This document shows, piece by piece, positions 52,443 to 61,472 of a stretch of 64,000 nt of DNA. Position numbers and translations under genes: made by a program. Origin of the DNA: Dorea phocaeensis. GTDB taxonomy: Bacteria > Bacillota > Clostridia > Lachnospirales > Lachnospiraceae. The stretch is taken from contig NZ_OEPZ01000001.1 of assembly GCF_900240315.1 (NCBI RefSeq), forward strand, positions 558,001 through 622,000. Direction: 5' to 3'. Within the stretch, counting starts at the first letter, position 1. Each line of letters begins with the position of its first letter. The notes beneath the pieces were generated by a model. That model did no database searches. It was not told the origin of the DNA and worked only from the letters and a program-made list of their open reading frames with translations.

Positions 52443-52523
52443 ACGCAATTTTCCTCTTATTTCACAAGAAATTTCCCCTTATTTTCGTGCATTTCCCACA
52501 AAAACTATCGGTTTTTCTGTGCT

Positions 52524-54086
52524 TTACATCAGTGGCGCAATCAGACGGAGTACCTGTCCTGCAATCTTGGTAAAGGCGCTTCTTTTCTTCACTTCAATCA
52601 ACGTCACCTTATGGCACTTGGCAAGTGTCTGCTGAAAATCCCGCTCAATTCGGTCGATCTCTGAGTTGTTATAAATAAATGTTCCACATTCAAAGTGCAG
52701 ATATAAGCTTCGGTAATCCAAATTGATGGTTCCCACCGTAGCGGTATCATCATCCGCGACAAACACTTTCGCATGGACAAATCCCGGCGTGTATTCGTAA
52801 ATCTGTACCCCACTTTCAATCAACTCCTTATAGTATGTCTTCGCCACTACAAATGCATACCATTTATCTGGAATATGAGGCATAATAATGATCACTTCAA
52901 TCCCACTTTTTGCCGCTCTGGTAAGCGTCGTAATCATCTCATTATCAAGGATCAGATACGGCGTCATAATATGGACATATTTCTTGGCATGATTCAGAAT
53001 GTGGAAATACACCTCTTCTCCCACATTTTCATTGTCAAAGGGACTGTCAGCATATGGAATCACGTATCCTAACTCCCTTTTAAGCCCCGGTGTCTTCGGC
53101 GTCAGATAACGCCTGTAATCTTCCTCTTTCCGTTCATCCACATTCCACATCTGCAGGAAAATCATTGTCAGACTCTGAACCGCATCTCCTTTAAGCATCA
53201 CAGCAGTATCCTTCCAATGTCCAAAGCGTTCCTTCCGATTGATATATTCATCTCCCAGATTGATTCCTCCTGTAAATCCAACGCAGCCGTCGATGACGCA
53301 GATCTTCCGATGGTCGCGGTTATTCTGGGTCGTCGACAAGAATGGTTTCACCTTGTTCACCATCTTGCACTTAATTCCCCAGCGATTAATCTTATTCGGG
53401 TAATCATATGGAAGCATAGAAATGGCGCACATCCCATCATACATGAAACGAACCTCCACCCCTTCTTCTGCTTTATGCCGCAAAATATTCAGGATCGTTC
53501 CCCACATATAGCCTTCTTCTACAATAAAGTATTCCATAAAAATATACTTCTTTGCTTTTTTCAGTTCTTCCACCAGCGCTTTAAACTTATACTCTCCCAG
53601 TGGGAAATATTTCACTTCTGTATTCCGGTACGTCGGAAATCCAAGTCTCTGGGACAGATAGTAGGACAACTGTGCATTGGCGGATTTACTTGCCCAAAGC
53701 GCTTCTAACACTTTCGGCTCCTGCTGCAGATAAGGATCCGTCTCAATCCGAAGTTTTGCCAGGCGATGCTCCATATAGCTAGATCCAAACTGCATCTTCA
53801 CGAACAGATAAAACAGTGTTCCAATAATCGGAAATGCCAGCACACACAGCATCCATGTCATCTTGAATGCCGGATTTCCTTCCGAATTAATAATATAGAT
53901 CAATACCACAACCTCCAAAATTGTGGTAGCTCCATAAATATAGGTCATATATTCTTCCAGATAAAGAGGCATTCCAATAAAAACCGCCGCCTGCAATGCA
54001 ATCAAAAGCAGAATAATCCCTGTTCGACTGAATACAATCCGAAATAAGCCTTTTTTGGCTGTACCTGACACTTCATTTTTAACCAT
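52524..54086 (-). CDS. cls: Cardiolipin synthase (phospholipase D family)
   Basis: A 520-residue cardiolipin synthase making cardiolipin from two phosphatidylglycerols. Two or three N-terminal membrane segments (FSRTGIILLLIALQAAVFI; ILEVVVLIYII; LAFPIIGTLFYLF) lead into two PLD modules, HRKICVID and HAKVFVAD (HxKxxxxD), each with downstream GG or N. The ATG at 54086 was chosen because 54095 is too near GGAGG; other ATGs upstream lack a site. Complete. Confidence 0.93.
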   Translation of the reverse strand: MVKNEVSGTAKKGLFRIVFSRTGIILLLIALQAAVFIGMPLYLEEYMTYIYGATTILEVVVLIYIINSEGNPAFKMTWMLCVLAFPIIGTLFYLFVKMQFGSSYMEHRLAKLRIETDPYLQQEPKVLEALWASKSANAQLSYYLSQRLGFPTYRNTEVKYFPLGEYKFKALVEELKKAKKYIFMEYFIVEEGYMWGTILNILRHKAEEGVEVRFMYDGMCAISMLPYDYPNKINRWGIKCKMVNKVKPFLSTTQNNRDHRKICVIDGCVGFTGGINLGDEYINRKERFGHWKDTAVMLKGDAVQSLTMIFLQMWNVDERKEEDYRRYLTPKTPGLKRELGYVIPYADSPFDNENVGEEVYFHILNHAKKYVHIMTPYLILDNEMITTLTRAAKSGIEVIIIMPHIPDKWYAFVVAKTYYKELIESGVQIYEYTPGFVHAKVFVADDDTATVGTINLDYRSLYLHFECGTFIYNNSEIDRIERDFQQTLAKCHKVTLIEVKKRSAFTKIAGQVLRLIAPLM

Positions 54087-54130
54087 AAAACGCATTTCCT
54101 CCCTCTTCTTTCTATTCAAACATATGCTAC

Positions 54131-54159
54131 AGTGTAACACACTTTTTTCTTCATCTCAA
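54131..54159 (-). promoter_or_regulatory. Promoter of cls
   Basis: Minus strand TTGAGA (54154-54159), 17 bp, TACACT (54131-54136). Confidence 0.6.
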
Positions 54160-54254
54160 CTTGGCGCGTATTTTATTTTTATTTTATACCCAAAATCAGA
54201 TGATATGTGTTATGATATAAGTTATAAATTGATTTTGAAAGGAGTTATATTATT

Positions 54255-54587
54255 ATGGCAAAATGGGGAAAGAAAATTTTAAGTCTGGCTGTAATCGGAA
54301 GCGCAGCTGCAGGACTTGTATATTACTTTAAAAAGAAAGAAGCTTCCGAAGATGAGGCATTCGCCGATGACTTTGAAGATCTGGATTTTGATCTCGACAA
54401 TGATTTAAAACCGGTATCCGACCGTGAATACGTGCCGCTTACTCCAGCTGCAAAAGAAGCAGATACAAAGGCGGAAACTTCAGAAGAGGCACCGGAAACC
54501 AAGACCGCTCCTGCTGAAGAAGTCTCTACTGAAGAAGCACCTGCTGAGGAAGATCCTGCTGAAGAAGCGAAAACAGCAGAGGAATAA
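54255..54587 (+). CDS. Small membrane-anchored acidic protein, 110 residues
   Basis: A short N-terminal membrane helix (LSLAVIGSAAAGLVYYF) follows a basic start, then a highly acidic linker (DEAFADDFEDLDFDLDND) and a C-terminal Pro/Ala/Glu repeat region (EEAP, AEEV, AEED, EEAK). Such extended acidic tails suggest a surface- or ribosome-free cytoplasmic tether; function unknown. AAAGGAG precedes the ATG, and an extended -10 (TGTTATGAT) is upstream. Confidence 0.75.
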   Translation: MAKWGKKILSLAVIGSAAAGLVYYFKKKEASEDEAFADDFEDLDFDLDNDLKPVSDREYVPLTPAAKEADTKAETSEEAPETKTAPAEEVSTEEAPAEEDPAEEAKTAEE

Positions 54588-54625
54588 AATCCATATCCGA
54601 CTATCTCCTAAAACAAAAGAAAGCG

Positions 54626-54660
54626 GCGGCATCTAAGGTGAATAAGGCCTCAGATGCCGC
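54626..54660. terminator. Bidirectional terminator
   Basis: GCGGCATCT (54626-54634) and AGATGCCGC (54652-54660), with inner pairing. TATTTT follows on plus and a T-rich tail on minus. It separates the acidic membrane protein gene from the MocR-type gene. Confidence 0.75.
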
Positions 54661-54669
54661 TATTTTGGT

Positions 54670-56064
54670 TTATCTCCACACCCGGTTCAGCACTTCTGCT
54701 GCATCCCGGATCTCATCTTCACTTAAATTAGCATACCCTAAAAGAATGGTTGCCCCCTCTTCTTTTCTGCCTTCTTCAATACAGTAATCCGAAAGCCCAT
54801 ACACTTTGATTCCCTGTTCTTTTGCCAGGGAAACCAATTCCTGCTCGGTCCGCCCATTTTCAAAGGTCAAAAGAAGATGTACTCCTGCATTTTCCCCAGA
54901 CACCCTACAGACAGAAAGGAGCGGTCTTAAAGATTCTAACAACGTATCATGCCGGCTCCGATAGAGGGAACGCGTCTTATTCAAATGACGTTCATAATGC
55001 CCTTCCTCTAAAAAACGCGTCACAATCATCTGATCTACTTTGGATACTGTAGAATGAACAAAACCAAGTCTTTCCCGGTAGGTTTCCGCCAGTTCTTCCG
55101 GCAGCACCATATAGCTTAATCGAATGGCCGGTGCAATGGATTTGGAAAACGTTCCCAGATAGATCACTCTCCCATGGACATCATATCCCTGGAGCGCCGG
55201 AATCGGTTTGCCCTTATAGCGAAACTCACTGTCGTAGTCATCCTCCACGATATAACGCTCTCCTTCATCCGCCCACTTCAGCAGTTCCATCCTGCGTCTG
55301 ATCGGCATTACAATCCCAGTGGGATACTGATGCGAGGGCGTTACATAAGCAATATCGGTCCCGGAATCTTCCAGCGCGTCTACCCGCATTCCATACCGGT
55401 CAAGCCCCACGGGAACCGTCTCATATCCAAGCTTTCTCACTACGCGGTACGCCTGCTTATAAGCCGGATCCTCGAAAGCAAACTTGTGCTCCCTCCCAAG
55501 AATCATCCCCAGAAGCATCAGCATATAATCGCTTCCTGCTCCCACAATCACCTGCTTAGGCGTACAATTCACTCCCCTGGCCTGGTGAAGATACCGACAA
55601 ACTGCACTGCGGAACTCATACTCTCCCTGTGAATCTCCAGAGCGGAACAATTCCGTTCTGTCATCCATCAGAATCTCTCTGGAAAGTTTCCTCCACACAT
55701 GATACGGAAAGCTGTTTAAGTCCACCCCATAAGGCGTAAAATCATAGGCAAACGCCTCTTCTTTCTGCTGTGGCTTTATCGGGATGGAAGCGGCTGTTTC
55801 CCACCGGTACATCCCTTCAATCTGCGCTACGAAAAAGCCCCTGCAGGGTTCCGATTCAATATACCCTTCCGACAACAGCTGCTCATAGGCAAGCTCCACT
55901 GTACTCCTGCTTACTTCCAGATGCCGGCAAAGTGCTCTCGTTGAAGGAAGCTTCTCACCATAGAGAAGCTTCCCATCCTGAATATCCTTTTTAATATACT
56001 GATAAATCTGCTCATAAAGCGGAACGTTCCCTCCCGCCTTAAGATTGATCGTCAATTCATTCAT
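54670..56064 (-). CDS. MocR-family regulator (GntR plus aminotransferase)
   Basis: A 464-residue fusion: N-terminal GntR winged HTH (YGEKLPSTRALCRHLEVSRS) and a class I aminotransferase domain with the PLP Lys in YLGTFSKSIAPA, plus the YVTPSHQYPTG region. PdxR-type members control vitamin B6 synthesis, others GABA or taurine genes. No pdxST or similar target lies next to it, so the regulon is unknown. It is followed by glnS in the same orientation with only 7 nt between, upstream. Confidence 0.9.
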   Translation of the reverse strand: MNELTINLKAGGNVPLYEQIYQYIKKDIQDGKLLYGEKLPSTRALCRHLEVSRSTVELAYEQLLSEGYIESEPCRGFFVAQIEGMYRWETAASIPIKPQQKEEAFAYDFTPYGVDLNSFPYHVWRKLSREILMDDRTELFRSGDSQGEYEFRSAVCRYLHQARGVNCTPKQVIVGAGSDYMLMLLGMILGREHKFAFEDPAYKQAYRVVRKLGYETVPVGLDRYGMRVDALEDSGTDIAYVTPSHQYPTGIVMPIRRRMELLKWADEGERYIVEDDYDSEFRYKGKPIPALQGYDVHGRVIYLGTFSKSIAPAIRLSYMVLPEELAETYRERLGFVHSTVSKVDQMIVTRFLEEGHYERHLNKTRSLYRSRHDTLLESLRPLLSVCRVSGENAGVHLLLTFENGRTEQELVSLAKEQGIKVYGLSDYCIEEGRKEEGATILLGYANLSEDEIRDAAEVLNRVWR

Positions 56065-56071
56065 CTTATTC

Positions 56072-57739
56072 TTATTTTGGCAGTTTAAAAGAACTCTTCA
56101 GCGATACGATTCGGTTAAACACCAGGTTCTCCGATGTGGAATCTTTGGAGTCAATGCAGAAATATCCATTTCTTACGAACTGGAAGCTGTCGCATCCCTT
56201 CGCATCTTTGAAGCTGTCTTCTACATAGCATTCCTTTAAGATGGTTAAAGAATTTGGATTCAGGTTCAGGGAACCGTCTTCCTTATTATAAACACCCTTC
56301 TCTTCATCTACCAGGTTCTCGTAGAGTCTTACCTCCGCCTGTTTTGCATACGGCGCTGCCACCCAGTGAATCGTTCCTTTTACCTTGCGTCCCGTAAATC
56401 CGGTTCCACATTTTGTCTCCGGATCATAAGTTGCATGTACCACTGTCACATTGCCATCTGCATCCGTCTCAAAGCTTTCACATTTCACAAAATATGCATT
56501 CATCAAACGCACTTCATTGCCTGGGAACAGACGGAAATATTTCTTCGGAGGCTCAATCATAAAGTCTTCGCGTTCAATGTACAGCTCTCTGCAGAATGGA
56601 ATCTGTCTCTTGCCAAGTTCTGGATTCTCCATGTTGTTATCCACATCCAGGTACTCTACTTCTCCTTCCGGATAATTATCAATCACCAGTTTAATCGGAT
56701 CCAGAATCGCCATCATACGTGACTTCTTCAGCTTCAGATCCTCTCGGATACAGTATTCAAGCATTGCGTAGTCTACAGAACTCTGGCTCTTGGAAACTCC
56801 GCAAAGCTCAATAAACATTTTCAAAGACTCCGGTGTAAAACCTCTTCTTCTTAACGCTGCAATAGACACCAGTCTTGGATCGTCCCATCCATCTACAATC
56901 CCATCCATAACCAGCTTTTTGATGTATCGTTTTCCAGTTACCACGTTAGTCAGATACAGCTTTGCAAACTCAATCTGTCTTGGCGCCGGATCAAATTCAC
57001 ACTCTTTTACCACCCAGTCATACAGTGGTCTGTGATCTTCAAACTCCAAAGTACAAATAGAATGCGTAATCTTCTCCACTGCATCTTCAATCGGATGCGC
57101 AAAATCATACATCGGATAAATACACCACTTATCTCCGGTATTATGGTGCGTCATATGAGCCACACGATAGATAACCGGATCACGCATGTTGATGTTCGGA
57201 GAGGACATATCAATCTTGGCACGAAGCACTTTTTCCCCATCCTTGTACTTGCCTTCCTTCATTTCCTCAAAAAGCTGCAGATTCTCTTCTACAGAACGAT
57301 CACGGTACGGACTGTTCTTTCCCGGCTCTTTTAATGTTCCTCTGTATTCACGAATCTCATCTGCCGTCAGATCGCAGACAAATGCTTTTCCTTTTTTAAT
57401 CAGCTTTACTGCACACTCATACATCACATCAAAATAATCAGATGCAAAGTACAGATGCTCTTTCCAATCAGCGCCCAGCCACGCCACATCTTCCTTAATA
57501 GATTCTACAAACTCCATATCCTCTTTCATCGGATTGGTATCATCAAATCGCAAGTGGAATGTACCATTATATTTTTTTGCAAGTCCTGAATTCAGCAAAA
57601 TGGACTTAGCATGTCCGATGTGCAGGTATCCGTTCGGCTCCGGCGGGAATCTGGTGCACACTTCGCTGTAAACACCCTCTGCCAGATCCTTATCAATCTC
57701 CTGCTCTATAAAATTTTTGGAAACTGTCTCTTCTCCCAT
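56072..57739 (-). CDS. glnS: Glutaminyl-tRNA synthetase
   Basis: GlnRS, 555 residues, class I. HIGH motif as [21 protein letters not shown]-equivalent region VLSKRKL is not canonical here but reads [18 protein letters not shown]; other blocks [24 protein letters not shown] and the C-terminal beta-barrels are typical. Many Clostridia also use the GatCAB amidotransferase; both may coexist. GTAGGAGG precedes the start, and its own promoter lies at 57788. Confidence 0.93.
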   Translation of the reverse strand: MGEETVSKNFIEQEIDKDLAEGVYSEVCTRFPPEPNGYLHIGHAKSILLNSGLAKKYNGTFHLRFDDTNPMKEDMEFVESIKEDVAWLGADWKEHLYFASDYFDVMYECAVKLIKKGKAFVCDLTADEIREYRGTLKEPGKNSPYRDRSVEENLQLFEEMKEGKYKDGEKVLRAKIDMSSPNINMRDPVIYRVAHMTHHNTGDKWCIYPMYDFAHPIEDAVEKITHSICTLEFEDHRPLYDWVVKECEFDPAPRQIEFAKLYLTNVVTGKRYIKKLVMDGIVDGWDDPRLVSIAALRRRGFTPESLKMFIELCGVSKSQSSVDYAMLEYCIREDLKLKKSRMMAILDPIKLVIDNYPEGEVEYLDVDNNMENPELGKRQIPFCRELYIEREDFMIEPPKKYFRLFPGNEVRLMNAYFVKCESFETDADGNVTVVHATYDPETKCGTGFTGRKVKGTIHWVAAPYAKQAEVRLYENLVDEEKGVYNKEDGSLNLNPNSLTILKECYVEDSFKDAKGCDSFQFVRNGYFCIDSKDSTSENLVFNRIVSLKSSFKLPK

Positions 57740-57787
57740 TCTTTTCCTCCTACTACTAAAAAATCTCTTAAAAATCCCTTGTTCCTT

Positions 57788-57816
57788 ATCTTATCATAAA
57801 AAATATGGCGAAACAA
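57788..57816 (-). promoter_or_regulatory. Promoter of glnS
   Basis: Minus strand TTGTTT (57811-57816), 17 bp, TAAGAT (57788-57793). The -35 is weak. Confidence 0.5.
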
Positions 57817-57896
57817 GGTGACTTTGCAGGATTTTATCCCCACTTTCTCGAATCCCATCCTGAAATCAAGCGATTTTTACAACTAAACAGGAACTA

Positions 57897-57925
57897 TTGA
57901 CTTTTGATCCTTCGCTTGCTAAGAT
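57897..57925 (+). promoter_or_regulatory. Promoter of rlmB-sigH
   Basis: TTGACT (57897-57902), 17 bp, TAAGAT (57920-57925). Confidence 0.75.
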
Positions 57926-57942
57926 GTAGAAATAGAGCAGAG

Positions 57943-57972
57943 AAGTCCTTCGCCGTAAGGCGAGGACTTTTT
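57943..57972 (+). terminator. Hairpin plus T-run in the rlmB leader
   Basis: AAGTCCTTCGCC (57943-57954), loop gtaa, GGCGAGGACTT (57959-57969) with one bulged base, then TTTTT. It lies between the promoter and the rlmB ribosome site, so it may act as a 5' attenuator rather than an operon end. Confidence 0.75.
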
Positions 57973-58003
57973 GATTATGTCAAATGTAAAAAGGAGTATT
58001 TCC

Positions 58004-58762
58004 ATGGAAGAAAATAGAACCAAAACCAACGAAAATAAGATTGAGGGGCGTAACGCCGTATTAGAAGCTTTCCGCTCCGGCAAGCCGGTAGACAAGCTTT
58101 ATGTACTGGACGGCTGTCAGGACGGACCGGTACGGACCATCATCCGGGAAGCCAGAAAACACGATACGCTCATTCAGTTCGTAGAAAAGGAACGTTTATC
58201 TCAATTGTCAGAAACCGGGCACCATCAGGGCGTCATCGCCTTTACCGCAGCATATGAATATTCTGAAGTATCCGATATGCTGGAACTGGCACGAAAGAAA
58301 GGGGAGGATCCTTTCCTGATCCTTCTTGACAACATAGAAGACCCTCACAACCTGGGCGCCATTATCCGTACGGCAAACCTGGCCGGCGCACACGGTGTCA
58401 TCATCCCCAAACGAAGAGCCGTCGGTCTGACGGCCACCGTCGCCAAAACCTCCGCCGGTGCGCTGAACTACACCCCGGTTGCCAAGGTAACCAATTTAAA
58501 GAAAACCATGGAGGACTTAAAAAAGGAAGGTCTCTGGTTCGTATGTGCCGATATGGGCGGGGAAAAGATGTACGATCTGAATCTGACCGGACCGATCGGA
58601 CTGGTGATTGGAAATGAAGGCGAAGGCGTCAGCCGCCTGGTACGGGAAACCTGTGATTTCATTGCCAGCATTCCAATGAAAGGTGAGATTGATTCCCTGA
58701 ATGCATCGGTGGCAGCCGGCGTACTGGCCTACGAAATCGTCCGGCAGCGTCTGCCAAAATAA
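58004..58762 (+). CDS. rlmB: 23S rRNA (guanosine-2251-2'-O)-methyltransferase RlmB
   Basis: A 252-residue SpoU-class methyltransferase (RlmB/TrmH family 3). N-terminal substrate-binding domain with IEGRNAVLEAFRSG, then the SPOUT knot: ILLDNIEDPHNLGAIIRTA, GPIGLVIGNEGEGVSRLV and SIPMKGEIDSLNASVAAG. The ATG at 58004 has AAGGAG at 8 nt; the longer frame starts within the leader hairpin region. rlmB-sigH adjacency recalls Bacillus (rlmB-yacP-sigH), but yacP is absent here. Confidence 0.93.
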   Translation: MEENRTKTNENKIEGRNAVLEAFRSGKPVDKLYVLDGCQDGPVRTIIREARKHDTLIQFVEKERLSQLSETGHHQGVIAFTAAYEYSEVSDMLELARKKGEDPFLILLDNIEDPHNLGAIIRTANLAGAHGVIIPKRRAVGLTATVAKTSAGALNYTPVAKVTNLKKTMEDLKKEGLWFVCADMGGEKMYDLNLTGPIGLVIGNEGEGVSRLVRETCDFIASIPMKGEIDSLNASVAAGVLAYEIVRQRLPK

Positions 58763-58781
58763 GAAAAGGCGGGAATGGTAT

Positions 58782-59396
58782 ATGGCAGGATATGAACAAA
58801 AGACGGATGAACAGCTCATCCGAATGCTCCGCAAAGGAGATACTGCAATCACCGATTATATTATGGAAAAATATAAAAATCTGGTCCGCAAAGAGGCGAA
58901 CGCCATGTATCTTCTAGGCGGCGAAAACGATGATCTGATTCAGGAAGGTATGATCGGACTATTTAAAGCCGTACAGAATTATGATCTGGCACAGGAAACA
59001 TCTTTTTACAATTTTGCCAGACTCTGCATTACCAGACAGATGTATTCGGCAATCGAAGCGTCAAAACGAAAAAAACACAGTCCGCTGAACAGTTATATCT
59101 CTCTTTATGAAAAAACGGGAGAAAAGGGACCGCTGATTGATACAATGGAAGCCGCCAAAGAAAGTAATCCGGAAGAACTTCTGGTAGGCAGGGAATATGT
59201 GGAGCTGCTGCAAAATAAGCTAATGGAGAACTTAAGCGATCTGGAAAACCGTGTTTTATATCTGCATCTTCTGGGAACAGACTATAAAACCATTGCCAGG
59301 CTTCTTGATAAGAGTCCCAAAACGATAGATAATGCACTGCAGCGAATAAAAAGTAAAATGGAAAAAATTTTAGCAAAAGAAAAAGCAGAAAATTAA
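58782..59396 (+). CDS. sigH: RNA polymerase sigma factor SigH
   Basis: Sigma-H type factor, 204 residues. Region 2 (NDDLIQEGMIGLFKAVQNYD, SFYNFARLCITRQMYSAIE) and region 4 (LENRVLYLHLLGTDYKTIAR, DKSPKTIDNALQRIK) are clear. It governs early sporulation and stationary-phase genes in endospore formers. The ATG at 58782 follows rlmB by 19 nt. The ribosome site (GGCGGG) is modest, compatible with coupled or tuned translation. Confidence 0.93.
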   Translation: MAGYEQKTDEQLIRMLRKGDTAITDYIMEKYKNLVRKEANAMYLLGGENDDLIQEGMIGLFKAVQNYDLAQETSFYNFARLCITRQMYSAIEASKRKKHSPLNSYISLYEKTGEKGPLIDTMEAAKESNPEELLVGREYVELLQNKLMENLSDLENRVLYLHLLGTDYKTIARLLDKSPKTIDNALQRIKSKMEKILAKEKAEN

Positions 59397-59405
59397 GAAT
59401 TCATA

Positions 59406-59435
59406 TTGACAAATACCAGGGCAGTATTGTATATT
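59406..59435 (+). promoter_or_regulatory. Promoter of tRNA-Thr
   Basis: TTGACA (59406-59411), 18-bp spacer, TATATT (59430-59435), about 30 bp before the tRNA. Confidence 0.75.
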
Positions 59436-59461
59436 AATACCGTTGCATGTCACACATGTGT

Positions 59462-59534
59462 GCTGCCTTGGCTCAGTCGGTAGAGCGTCGCCTTGGTAAG
59501 GCGGAGGTCGGCGGTTCGATTCCGCTAGGCAGCT
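59462..59534 (+). tRNA. tRNA-Thr (anticodon GGT)
   Basis: 73-nt cloverleaf: acceptor GCTGCCT/AGGCAGC, D-arm with GGCTCAGTCGGTAGAGC, anticodon loop TTGGTAA (anticodon GGT, reads ACC/ACT), T-loop TTCGATT and discriminator T. CCA is not encoded. It is the cognate of the ACC specifier in the Thr T-box at 48916-49165. Confidence 0.95.
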
Positions 59535-59549
59535 TAAAGAATACTTATT

Positions 59550-59575
59550 AAAAGCCCTTGTTTTCAAGGGCTTTT
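59550..59575 (+). terminator. Terminator after tRNA-Thr
   Basis: AAAAGCCCTTG-tttt-CAAGGGCTTTT, an 11-bp perfect stem ending in TTTT. Confidence 0.9.
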
Positions 59576-59615
59576 ATGTTGTTCAAAAAAAGAAAATAAC
59601 AAAGGAGGAAAACCT

Positions 59616-60983
59616 ATGGAACGTAACACCACGATGACAGAAGGCTCCATCTGGAAAAAGCTGTTGTTTTTCTCGATCCCGCTGATTTTGGGAAATCTGT
59701 TCCAACAGCTGTATAATACGGTGGATTCGATTATTGTCGGCAACTATATTGGAAGTGAGGCCTTGGCCGCAGTTGGTGCCAGCGGTCCGATCATTACATT
59801 GCTGATCGGTTTCTGTATCGGTGCATCTACAGGAGCCGGAGTTGTCATCTCCCAGTATTACGGGGCAAAAGACAAAGAAGGCGTAAGAAAGGCCGTACAT
59901 ACGACACTGGCCATTGCCATCGGCGCCGGCGCCATCTTAACCATGGTCGGAATTCTTCTGGTACCTTTCATTCTGCGGGCAATGGGCACACCGCAGGAAG
60001 TATTCGATCCGGCAGTTCAATATCTGCAGGTCTATTTTGGTGGAATTCTCTTCTCGGTAATCTACAATATGGCTGCAGGAATTCTAAACGCAGTAGGCAA
60101 TTCCAAGCGATCCTTAGTTTATCTGATAATTGCAGCCGTATCCAATATTTTCCTGGATCTTCTGTTCGTAGTCGGACTGAAAATGGGAATTGTCGGCGCA
60201 GCGCTGGCAACGGATATCAGCCAATTCCTTGCATTCGTGTTTATTATGCAGTTCTTGATGCGAAGTCAGGATATTTACAAAGTACGACTGAGGGAAATCC
60301 GGGTATACGACCATCTTTTTTCCAAGATTGTGCGGATCGGTCTGCCTACCGGGATTCAAAATATCGTAATTTCTCTGTCAAATGTAATCGTACAGTCCAG
60401 CGTCAACAGTTTTGGCGCAGTCGTGATGGCCGGATACGCAGCCTACGTAAAAATTGACGGATTCAATATCCTGCCCGTCCTAAGCATCGGCATGGCCGCA
60501 ACCACATTTGCAGGTCAAAACATCGGAGCAGGTAAATACGACCGAGTAATGAAAGGCATGAAGGTGTCGCTTTTGATGGGACTGATCTATACCATTTCAA
60601 CCGGAATTCTGCTTCTGATCTTCGCACCTCAGGTCATTGGCATCTTTACCAATAACCAGGAAGTGGTAAACATTGGTATTTATATTATGAGATTCTTCTG
60701 TCCATTCTACTGGCTGATTGGTATTCTTCAAATTGCATCCGGAAGTATTCGCGGCGCCGGAAAAACAATGGAAACCATGTTGGTATTCCTGTTCTCCCTG
60801 TGCATTTTCCGGGTGGCATGGATCTGGTGTGCAATGAAGATCTCCCATGAACTCTTTGCCGTCATGATTATCTATCCACTATCCTGGGTAGTCGGCGCAC
60901 TTCTGATTCTTTTGTATGCCTGGAAGGGCAAATGGATGCCTCCAAGCTACTATGAATCCTTATCAGAAAAAAGCAACTGTTAA
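59616..60983 (+). CDS. MATE-family efflux transporter (second)
   Basis: A 455-residue MATE protein with 12 membrane segments. LLFFSIPLILGNLFQQLYNT and VDSIIVGNYIGSEALAAVG are the helix 1-2 signature of the clostridial DinF-like subgroup. It lies between a tRNA gene and the mrnC-cysS-cysE group, breaking the more usual cysS-mrnC-rlmB order. AAGGAGG precedes the start. Substrate unknown. Confidence 0.93.
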   Translation: MERNTTMTEGSIWKKLLFFSIPLILGNLFQQLYNTVDSIIVGNYIGSEALAAVGASGPIITLLIGFCIGASTGAGVVISQYYGAKDKEGVRKAVHTTLAIAIGAGAILTMVGILLVPFILRAMGTPQEVFDPAVQYLQVYFGGILFSVIYNMAAGILNAVGNSKRSLVYLIIAAVSNIFLDLLFVVGLKMGIVGAALATDISQFLAFVFIMQFLMRSQDIYKVRLREIRVYDHLFSKIVRIGLPTGIQNIVISLSNVIVQSSVNSFGAVVMAGYAAYVKIDGFNILPVLSIGMAATTFAGQNIGAGKYDRVMKGMKVSLLMGLIYTISTGILLLIFAPQVIGIFTNNQEVVNIGIYIMRFFCPFYWLIGILQIASGSIRGAGKTMETMLVFLFSLCIFRVAWIWCAMKISHELFAVMIIYPLSWVVGALLILLYAWKGKWMPPSYYESLSEKSNC

Positions 60984-60984
60984 A

Positions 60985-61029
60985 CGAAAAAAGATCAGGC
61001 AGGAAATTCTCCCGCCTGATCTTTTTTCG
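60985..61029. terminator. Bidirectional terminator
   Basis: CGAAAAAAGATCAGGC (60985-61000) and GCCTGATCTTTTTTCG (61014-61029): a 16-bp stem with A/T runs both ways, between the MATE gene and mrnC. Confidence 0.9.
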
Positions 61030-61034
61030 TTTTT

Positions 61035-61472
61035 CTATTCCAGACTTTCCAGTCCAATCTTAATCAAGTCCAGCATCCGCTTCCACTCTTTTTTCAAATA
61101 CAAATATCCCATCAAAGCCTCAAATCCTGTTGCCCTTCGATAATCTGTAATAGACTGGTTCTTCGCCGGCGAAACACTTTTCGTATTTCTTCCGCGCTTA
61201 AAGACGGCATGCTCTTCTTCCGTCAGATGTTCCTGCATCCTGCGCATCATTTTCGACTGCGCAGACGCCTGTACCAGTGTACTGGTCGCCTTATGGAGCT
61301 TCTGCACCTGTTTGTTGCCTTCATTTACAACTAAAGATTTAATCACCAAATCATAGATACTATCTCCAATGTAAGCCAGTGTCAACGGAGAATACGTCCC
61401 CGGATCCACCTCTTTCATCTGAAAGATTTCCTGCATATATGAATCAAACTGCCATACTACGCCTTTTTCCAT
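61035..61472 (-). CDS. mrnC: Mini-ribonuclease III
   Basis: Mini-RNase III, 145 residues, a RNase III catalytic domain lacking the dsRNA-binding domain, which matures 23S rRNA in Bacillus. [20 protein letters not shown] (catalytic Asp) and [20 protein letters not shown] (catalytic Glu region) are present. Its start overlaps the cysS stop by 16 nt. This cysS-mrnC order is conserved in Firmicutes. Confidence 0.93.
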   Translation of the reverse strand: MEKGVVWQFDSYMQEIFQMKEVDPGTYSPLTLAYIGDSIYDLVIKSLVVNEGNKQVQKLHKATSTLVQASAQSKMMRRMQEHLTEEEHAVFKRGRNTKSVSPAKNQSITDYRRATGFEALMGYLYLKKEWKRMLDLIKIGLESLE

